Assembly (NCBI GenBank): GCA_021846445.1
Contig: JAJZWY010000004.1
Span: 27,682 to 91,681 of the forward strand
DNA from: a bacterium
GTDB lineage: Bacteria; Patescibacteriota; Saccharimonadia; Saccharimonadales; UBA4665
Length of the DNA: 64,000 bases
Direction: 5' to 3'
Shown here: piece by piece, positions 58,335 through 64,000 of the stretch
Layout: the number at the start of each line of letters is the position of its first letter
Position numbering within the stretch: position 1 is the stretch's first letter
Position numbers and translations under genes: made by a program
Notes under the pieces: generated by a model
Databases searched by the model: none
Told to the model about the DNA's origin: nothing
The model's input: the letters and a program-made list of their open reading frames with translations, nothing else

Positions 58335-59336
58335 TTAACTTTGAGTTAGAGTAAAGCCATTGCCAGATGAATTGATCGAAGAAGGTTTAACAATTGGTTG
58401 ACCTGCAGAACTTACCATTGTAATTGAAGACGGTGAAGAATTTAATAGATCTACAGACGTGTTATTGGCGGTTGTTGAAGCTTGGCTGAAGGTAACACTA
58501 CCAAAGTTATCTAGAGCGACAACATTACCATTTATGGCAGGGTCCTCTTCTATCCACTCAGCAGAGGAATTTGAGGAGTCATACGACACATTTGTTTGGA
58601 AAACTTGACCAGTAGTAGTATCTGTTAGGGTGATATCCCAATAGTTAGTGGATGTTTCGTTTATAGAGGCGCTTAAATTATCTCCTGCGCTAATCTTAAA
58701 TCCAGATACTAAATAGGCGGCTGAAGGTATCAATTCATAAAAAATAGCTCTACTTACTACTCCAGAAGAGGAAACCGTATCTTCAGAGCCAAGCTGTATT
58801 AAATCAGTGCTTGGTGAAACCCCTCCAATTCCAATCCAACTTGCATCGGAAGAAGTTTGCCCTGATACTCCACTGACGCTGGGTACGACCCAAGAACCAG
58901 AAATTGTCGTATATTCCTCCCCAGAACTCATGTATCCTGCCCAATTTGTAGACGTGTAACTAATATTTGATCCAGTGCTAAAAGAATTAGAAGATGAAGT
59001 TGTTGAACTAGAAGTAGAAGGTGAGGTCGTTACTAAATTAGAAACATTACTACCGGGTACAGGAGCATTAACTGGTACAGGGGTACTTACTATGTTTTGG
59101 CTTACGGGAGGTGCTGAGTTACTAATGACTTCTAGGGGAACTATTGGTTTTGGGGAAGGTGGTGGTGGGATTTTAGGCACAATTAGGTTAGGAGAAAAAA
59201 TAGGCGCTGGATTAACTAAAATATTGTTTAAACTACTCCCTATATTGGGGCTAATTTCATTAAATAGGACTAAACAAAACAAAGCAACACACAAGAATAT
59301 AGTTGTATTGATAAATTGAAGGATTTTTAATTGCAC
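58335..59336 (-). CDS. Predicted G1-family glutamic endopeptidase (eqolisin-like)
   Basis: 333 residues from GTG 59336. Signal-anchor at about 10-25, a Pro/Ser/Thr-rich stalk (50-125), then a beta-sandwich beginning STNWAGYM, with SGSWVVPSV, ASWIGIGG, Q181 in DLIQLGSE and E260 in SSAEWIEEDP. The Gln/Glu catalytic pair and the W-G-Y, S-W-x-G-I, S-A-E-W motifs are those of peptidase family G1/A4 (PF01828), acid endopeptidases best known from fungi. No long propeptide is obvious beyond the stalk. Probably acts outside the cell. Confidence 0.85.
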   Translation of the reverse strand: MQLKILQFINTTIFLCVALFCLVLFNEISPNIGSSLNNILVNPAPIFSPNLIVPKIPPPPSPKPIVPLEVISNSAPPVSQNIVSTPVPVNAPVPGSNVSNLVTTSPSTSSSTTSSSNSFSTGSNISYTSTNWAGYMSSGEEYTTISGSWVVPSVSGVSGQTSSDASWIGIGGVSPSTDLIQLGSEDTVSSSGVVSRAIFYELIPSAAYLVSGFKISAGDNLSASINETSTNYWDITLTDTTTGQVFQTNVSYDSSNSSAEWIEEDPAINGNVVALDNFGSVTFSQASTTANNTSVDLLNSSPSSITMVSSAGQPIVKPSSINSSGNGFTLTQS

Positions 59337-59411
59337 TTTGTTTATTTTTTTAAACTTCTTTCCCCTAAGACTATATTAAAACGAATAGGACTGGATAATC
59401 AAGAGTGTACT

Positions 59412-59906
59412 TTAGTATGGGCAAGTCTTAGTGATTGATTTAGTTTGAATCGAGATAGCATCTTGGACTAATGCATGTGAATCCCAGAAATCCTTACTCT
59501 TTTTAGTTGTATCTCGGCCACTAGGAAGAGCAGGATAATTATTTCCTATCCAGACATCATATACTTCATAATTCCCTGACTTGTCTTTTCGAATAATCAT
59601 AGTTAATATATTACTTTTTTGGGGGAATCTATTTTTAGCAAAACGATAAAATACGGTAGATTTTATGGCTTTAGCGTAATATATATTATCTGTTGGTGTT
59701 GTTGGTATAATATCTGTTGTCCCGATGTCTTTTTTAAATTTCGTTTCAATAACAATATTCTTCCCATTAAGTTCATAATCTACGAGTACTTCCTCGATAA
59801 TTTTATAAAGATGGGGGTGTCTACTTAGATATTGCCCTGCAGGTGAAAAAATTTGATCTATATAGATAGAGTAGTTAGTGGCAGGTTTTAATTTTAATAA
59901 GTACAT
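59412..59906 (-). CDS. Unknown protein
   Basis: 164 residues, no signal peptide or membrane helix. Mixed alpha/beta with KSTVFYRFAKNRFPQKSNILTMIIRKDKSGNYEVYDVWIGNNYPALP in the middle of its length: the last half looks like an RNase-toxin-like or nuclease-fold beta sheet, but I would not assign it. TATAAT nine bases before the ATG. Stands alone among secreted proteins. Confidence 0.65.
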   Translation of the reverse strand: MYLLKLKPATNYSIYIDQIFSPAGQYLSRHPHLYKIIEEVLVDYELNGKNIVIETKFKKDIGTTDIIPTTPTDNIYYAKAIKSTVFYRFAKNRFPQKSNILTMIIRKDKSGNYEVYDVWIGNNYPALPSGRDTTKKSKDFWDSHALVQDAISIQTKSITKTCPY

Positions 59907-59941
59907 CTACCCTTGATTATACTCTATATTCAATAAAAGTC

Positions 59942-60508
59942 CTATTTGAGACAACTTGAACTTAAGTTAAAATTTATTGCCGTTGGACTATAATTCAAAA
60001 TAGAACCACTACAACTATAGTAGATGTTATTAGAAACATTTAACTGGGTGCAGTTATATGAAAAAGTTATGGTTGAAGAAGGCGATGATGAGTTCAATGG
60101 ACCAATGCAAGCTAGTTGAGCTGAAGGTGAATAATTATTTGGCGGATAACAGTTTATACTAACTTGATAAGAAAAAATAGTTCCGTTACATTCTAAAACT
60201 TGTTTTTGGTTTGTTGAACCTGATGGAACACAACTCATTGCATTAATCGTAAAATCCCCTGAAAGAGGTACCAATGATAAATGCGAACTACAGCTAATTG
60301 GTATATTGGGCAACGAACCAATTTGTTCTGGGGTAGAATCTGAACTTTTATTTAAGGTAGTTACTCGAGACTTAGAATAATGGATTAGTTGTGAACTTTG
60401 CCTATTATTTTTTATCAAAACCAAACTAAGAAGCAGAACTATTATTAGAACTATAGGTATAATAAGAAACTTTTTGGGTCGTTTATAATAATTTTTTAAA
60501 CTAAGCAT
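59942..60508 (-). CDS. Unknown anchored Cys-rich protein
   Basis: 188 residues. Basic N-terminus, membrane helix at about 15-33, then an external Ser/Asn-rich domain with about eight cysteines, probably disulfide-bonded. TATAAT (60516-60521, minus strand) ends seven bases before the ATG: leaderless. No family recognised. Confidence 0.7.
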   Translation of the reverse strand: MLSLKNYYKRPKKFLIIPIVLIIVLLLSLVLIKNNRQSSQLIHYSKSRVTTLNKSSDSTPEQIGSLPNIPISCSSHLSLVPLSGDFTINAMSCVPSGSTNQKQVLECNGTIFSYQVSINCYPPNNYSPSAQLACIGPLNSSSPSSTITFSYNCTQLNVSNNIYYSCSGSILNYSPTAINFNLSSSCLK

Positions 60509-60569
60509 TAATTTAATTATAATTTAAAACAGATAAATCACTTAATGTCTTTATTGATTGGGTGGAAGG

Positions 60570-62051
60570 CTATAACAAGGGAGTTTGAACTGGTCCACTC
60601 AATCCTCCCCCCATAGATGACATTAGAGACATAAGATTAGTTATTGGCTCCGAACTTGAAGGAGCGACAATGTTGACGGGCTGATAGCTGAAATCGATCA
60701 AGTAGCTATAACTATTAGATGATGAAGGACTAGAAGAACCACTTATCTGATCTATCTGTTTTGATGCAGTATTGATCCAGACAGACAATTCGGTTGTACC
60801 TGAAATTTTAGAAGAAACACTATTTACGGAACTCTGATTTAGGGATCCATTTGAGCATCCTTTAATTGTCTTGAATATAGAAAGTTGTTCTAATCCACTC
60901 AAAAAACTAGTAATCTTTGAGTCATTAATTAGCAAATTCATCTTTTGAACACTAACACCGTTTAACTGAGTATTGGAAGTTGAGACGATCTTAACAAATT
61001 TATTCTGGGAGTATATGTTTTGCAGGGGTTGGAGATTTTGGGGGGTTAATCTTAAATTACTGTTTAATATGCATTTGGCTTGAGGTATCTCGTTTATTAT
61101 AGTGCTATCAACATAGAACCATTGATTGGAGATTTTAGAAGATAACGCGTTAATGGTTTTTGTCATTTGAGGATTTACTGAACCTAATAGATTAGCAATA
61201 TTGGCTATATTTCCAATTTTGAAATAGGCGCTATCATTCAAGAATCTTATTTCTACAGGTAAGTTAATGCCTGATATAGTTAAGTTTAAGTTTAGGTCAG
61301 CACTTTTATTAGCTATATTAGCTTGGTTGTTAAATAATAGCTTTCCGTCAATAGAGTGTGCTGATACTTGTATATCACCCTTACTACTAATTTGAGTTTG
61401 TTCTAACGAATTAAATAGAGCAGTTTTTAAAATATTTTGAGGTTCATTTGGTAGTATTGCGCTAACATAGGCAATAGCTCCACCGCCACCTATGATTACT
61501 ATAAGAGCTATAACGATCAATATAATTTTTGGTATAAATTTATTTGAAGTTTTACCATTTGATTGAGTAACTGGGTTTGAATTTGTAGGCTGATTGTCAT
61601 CACTAACCTTAATGCCATTCTCACTTGATGCCGGTTGTACATTGTCTTGATTTAGATTAAGTTCATTAGCATTATTTAATGGTGGTTGTAGATTGTCATC
61701 ACTAACCTTAATGCCATTCTCACTTGATGCCGGTTGTACATTGTCTTGATTTAGATTAAGTTCATTAGCATTATTTAATGGTGGTTGTAGATTGTCATCA
61801 CTAAGCTTAATGCCATTCTCACTTGATGCCGGTTGTACATTGTCTTGATTTAGATTAAGTTCATTAGCATTATTTAATGGTGGTTGTAGATTGTCATCAC
61901 TAAGCTTAATGCCATTGTCGCTTGATGCCGGTTGCACATTGTTTTGATTTAGATTAAGTTCATTAGCATTATTTAATGGTGGTTGTAGATTGTCATCACT
62001 AACCTTAATGCCGTTGTCGCTTGATGCCGGTTGCACATTGTTGTCATTCAT
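60570..62051 (-). CDS. Repeat-bearing membrane-anchored surface protein
   Basis: 493 residues. Residues 4-153 are 33-residue repeats (four full copies and one partial) of the type VQPASS(D/E)NGIK(L/V)SDDN...NNANELNLNQ, predicted disordered and cytoplasmic. A single helix lies at about 176-204, and the external part (205-493) is a beta-rich domain with sequence features of LppX/LolA-like or DUF-type lipid-carrier folds (ISSKGDIQVSA, LNLTISGINLPVEIRF), though this is a weak impression. AAGAAAGG precedes the ATG. Confidence 0.75.
   Translation of the reverse strand: MNDNNVQPASSDNGIKVSDDNLQPPLNNANELNLNQNNVQPASSDNGIKLSDDNLQPPLNNANELNLNQDNVQPASSENGIKLSDDNLQPPLNNANELNLNQDNVQPASSENGIKVSDDNLQPPLNNANELNLNQDNVQPASSENGIKVSDDNQPTNSNPVTQSNGKTSNKFIPKIILIVIALIVIIGGGGAIAYVSAILPNEPQNILKTALFNSLEQTQISSKGDIQVSAHSIDGKLLFNNQANIANKSADLNLNLTISGINLPVEIRFLNDSAYFKIGNIANIANLLGSVNPQMTKTINALSSKISNQWFYVDSTIINEIPQAKCILNSNLRLTPQNLQPLQNIYSQNKFVKIVSTSNTQLNGVSVQKMNLLINDSKITSFLSGLEQLSIFKTIKGCSNGSLNQSSVNSVSSKISGTTELSVWINTASKQIDQISGSSSPSSSNSYSYLIDFSYQPVNIVAPSSSEPITNLMSLMSSMGGGLSGPVQTPLL
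61593..62042 (-). repeat. 99-bp tandem repeat array in coding sequence
   Basis: Period 99 bases, with matching points at 61661, 61760, 61859 and 61958. Copies are nearly identical, differing at a handful of sites (for example ACATTGTC versus ACATTGTT). In-frame (33 codons), so copy-number change keeps the gene open. Confidence 0.92.
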
Positions 62052-62185
62052 GCTAAAACCTTTCTTATGCTTATTTTATATAATAGTACAATATATTCTA
62101 TATATATAAAAATATTTTATCTCTCCAGAAATACCGGTAGGTTAGATAATTAATATACGGCAATCAAAACATGCATTAATGGTAT

Positions 62186-62214
62186 TTCACAATAAGTACT
62201 TGTCTTGATAAACT
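62186..62214 (+). promoter_or_regulatory. Promoter of rdgB-like gene
   Basis: TTCACA (62186-62191), 17-base spacer, TAAACT (62209-62214). The ATG at 62222 is seven bases downstream, so a leaderless transcript is predicted. Confidence 0.55.
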
Positions 62215-62221
62215 ATTAGGT

Positions 62222-62806
62222 ATGTCAGAAATATTATTTTCGACCTCGAATCCTGAAAAGACGTTAATTGCTAAAACGATTTGTTCTGCAAAGGGTCTAA
62301 ACGTTGAGCAAATAAGTTTAGATATTGACGAAATTCAAGGCGAAGATCCTAAAGTTATCGTTGAGGATAAAGTAAGAAAAGCATACCAAAAAATAAAAAA
62401 AGCCGTCGTTGTTAGCGATGATTCGTGGGATATACCTGCTCTAAATGGCTTTCCGGGCCCATACATGAAATCACTCAATCATTGGTTTAAGGCTGAAGAT
62501 TTTTTACGACTTATGGATGGAATTAATGACAGAACTGTACTAATTCATCAATATTTGTCGTATTTTGATGGTAAAAATATATATACATTTAAAAATGATT
62601 TTTCAGGGAAGGTTACTCTTGAACCAAGAGGGAAAAATGATCGTTCACCTTCTACTATGATTACTGAATTGGATATAGATAATGGAAAAACGATAGCAGA
62701 ACTATTCGAAGAAGTAGAACAGGGAGCACTTATTAATAGATATTTGACCAATAATGACGTATGGCATGAATTTGTTACTTGGTATTTGAAAACGAAAAGT
62801 GCCTAG
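62222..62806 (+). CDS. RdgB/HAM1-family non-canonical purine NTP pyrophosphatase
   Basis: 194 residues. Starts MSEILFSTSNPEKT (the STNxxK nucleotide-binding motif), with VVVSDDSWDIPALNGFPGPYMK, the conserved segment around the catalytic Asp, and a C-terminal part shorter in motifs than E. coli RdgB (the FGYDP-type motif reads KNDRSPSTM). Removes inosine or xanthosine triphosphates. The altered C-terminal motif leaves some doubt about substrate. Confidence 0.85.
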   Translation: MSEILFSTSNPEKTLIAKTICSAKGLNVEQISLDIDEIQGEDPKVIVEDKVRKAYQKIKKAVVVSDDSWDIPALNGFPGPYMKSLNHWFKAEDFLRLMDGINDRTVLIHQYLSYFDGKNIYTFKNDFSGKVTLEPRGKNDRSPSTMITELDIDNGKTIAELFEEVEQGALINRYLTNNDVWHEFVTWYLKTKSA

Positions 62807-62823
62807 CTAAGTAATATAGATAT

Positions 62824-63387
62824 TTATTTAGAAGCTTTTATTAAATAATAAAATTGATCGTAATCTTCTATTGAGACAACCCTTAACCCTGCTTTTTCAA
62901 TTAGTTTTTGCGCCTTTAGGGTTGAAAAACGTATATTTGGAGGTGGACCGATGATCATATCTTTTTTTTGCCAATCAAGATTAATTAATGTTCCATTATT
63001 TTTAAGCATGCTTTTGGCGTTTTTAAGAACTTTTAATGGATTTTTAAAATCATGCAGAACTGTCCCTAGAAATAGAATATCGGCTATACCTTGATCAAAA
63101 CAAAATTCTTCGGCATTGGCGGTCATAGCTAAACAATTTTTAATATTCAGTTTATCAATTTTTTGGCTAAGTTTTGCAATAGCAACATCATCAATGTCTA
63201 GAGCATAAACATGACCCGTACTCCCGACTATTTGAGTGGCAGGTATCGTGAAAAACCCCTCATTACTACCTATATCAATAAAAACCATTCCACTTTTTAG
63301 GCCAATATCTTTCAATATTTTAAATGGATCTTGTCTTTTCTTTCTTTCTTGTTCGTTATATTGAAATCTATGTAGATGATCTTTCAT
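62824..63387 (-). CDS. Class I SAM-dependent methyltransferase
   Basis: 187 residues from ATG 63387 (a TTG 12 bases upstream is less likely). GMVFIDIGSNEGFFTIPATQIVG is motif I for SAM binding, ALDIDD motif II, ADILFLGTVLHDF motif IV. Most like UbiE/Coq5-type or small-molecule methyltransferases. Substrate unknown. Convergent with the rdgB-like gene. Confidence 0.87.
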   Translation of the reverse strand: MKDHLHRFQYNEQERKKRQDPFKILKDIGLKSGMVFIDIGSNEGFFTIPATQIVGSTGHVYALDIDDVAIAKLSQKIDKLNIKNCLAMTANAEEFCFDQGIADILFLGTVLHDFKNPLKVLKNAKSMLKNNGTLINLDWQKKDMIIGPPPNIRFSTLKAQKLIEKAGLRVVSIEDYDQFYYLIKASK

Positions 63388-63534
63388 AATAATTGTCAAT
63401 TAATAAGTATACTCCTTGTGGCTAGGTTATTACTAATTGAAGTATTTGTCTGCAAAAGACTTTTGGTTATTATCTTCAAGAAATATTTAGAGTTATATTT
63501 ATACTCTAATGCACTTTTTTGTTAAAATATAAAT

Positions 63535-64000
63535 ATGAGCGAACATGTAGAGAACGTAACTATTTTATTTCTCCGAAAGGATGATCAAATCTTGCTAGCA
63601 ATGAAAAAACGTGGATTTGGTGATGGTTTATGGAATGGAGTGGGTGGCAAACAAAAAAATTCCGAGACTATCGAGGATACGGCTATACGCGAGTGCCAAG
63701 AAGAAATTGGAGTTAAACCCCTTGATTTAGAGCAAGTGGCAAAACTTAATTTTTATTTTGCCGAAAATAAAACAGGTAGCAGATTAATTCATTATGCAGC
63801 TGTTTATGTTTGCAGTAGGTGGGAAGGTGATCCAATAGAGACCGAAGAGATGCGCCCAAAATGGTTTAATATTAAAGATGTGCCATATAATAAAATGTGG
63901 CCCGATGACACTATCTGGTTACCCAAAATAATCAATAACCAGAAGATAGAAGCTGATTTTTATTTCGATGACAATAACTCTATCCTTAAACATCAAATTA
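63535..64000 (+). CDS. MutT/MTH1-like Nudix hydrolase (cut by window end)
   Basis: 155 codons from ATG 63535 to the window edge. Nudix box: GGKQKNSETIEDTAIRECQ followed by EEIGV, full consensus. LAMKKRGFGDGLWNGVGGK and EEMRPKWFNIKDVPYNKMWPDD resemble MTH1-type 8-oxo-dGTP/2-hydroxy-dATP hydrolases, about 156 residues long, so the end is near. TAAAAT (63523-63528) ends six bases before the ATG, a leaderless layout. Confidence 0.88.
   Translation, partial: MSEHVENVTILFLRKDDQILLAMKKRGFGDGLWNGVGGKQKNSETIEDTAIRECQEEIGVKPLDLEQVAKLNFYFAENKTGSRLIHYAAVYVCSRWEGDPIETEEMRPKWFNIKDVPYNKMWPDDTIWLPKIINNQKIEADFYFDDNNSILKHQI

Noticed and set aside
61593..62042. Possible CRISPR array (regular repeats)
   Set aside because: The 99-base units are contiguous, without unique spacers, and keep one reading frame of a membrane protein.

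Overview
The window looks like a piece of chromosome from a Patescibacteria (CPR) bacterium, most likely Candidatus Saccharibacteria (TM7) or a close relative. The grounds are the low G+C content, dense short operons, standard genetic code (TGA is used as a stop, unlike Gracilibacteria), many small single-pass surface proteins, and a mix of Shine-Dalgarno starts and apparently leaderless starts. The lineage call is inference; no rRNA gene is present to confirm it.

Region by region. 1-3.2 kb: start of lysA (cut by the window edge), a patch of decayed genes with higher G+C and a 21-bp direct repeat, a large secreted protein with a PDTG-type sortase signal, and a methyltransferase fragment. 3.2-10.3 kb: a prepilin-like protein, then two divergent metal/redox operons. 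Leftward is an ArsR-type regulator, a MerF-like protein, a thioredoxin-like protein, a CC-containing membrane protein, an unknown anchored protein and a mercuric-reductase-like enzyme. Rightward is CsoR, a small protein, an ArsP-type permease and DoxX. 10.4-20.4 kb: ABC exporter, two unknown proteins, YvcK, PBP1A, an unknown protein, a stomatin-like protein. 20.5-33 kb: tRNA-Cys, tRNA-Leu, D,D-carboxypeptidase, LemA-HtpX, ligA, DedA, tRNA-Ala, then a cluster for D-Ala-D-Ala metabolism (Mur ligase, Ddl, class IV aminotransferase).

33-40.5 kb is the information-processing core: leuS, rpmF (short, 48 codons), nusB, Nudix, rnc, a candidate structured RNA, rpsP, khpA, trmD (no rimM between), followed by a nickel superoxide dismutase with its maturation protease. 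40.6-48.1 kb: a MarR/MFS/ABC drug-efflux operon, an orphan OmpR-type regulator and a zinc-type ABC importer with a candidate palindromic operator. 48.1-64 kb: a membrane-anchored ricin-lectin/CHAP hydrolase, a TraD/VirD4-like ATPase, an MMPL transporter, uppS, a glutaredoxin and typA, then a run of anchored or secreted proteins including a predicted G1 glutamic peptidase and a protein with 99-bp tandem repeats, and finally rdgB, a methyltransferase and a MutT-type Nudix gene cut by the window end.

How it fits together: much of the window serves the cell envelope (precursor synthesis, cross-linking, lipid carrier, surface display, wall hydrolysis) and stress defence (metals, superoxide, drugs, damaged nucleotides). 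That suits a small cell living attached to another bacterium, which is an inference from the gene set. The least ordinary items are the non-canonical mer-like operon next to a CsoR operon, the widespread leaderless promoter layout, two or three candidate structured RNAs, the NiSOD pair, the glutamic peptidase and the lectin-CHAP protein.
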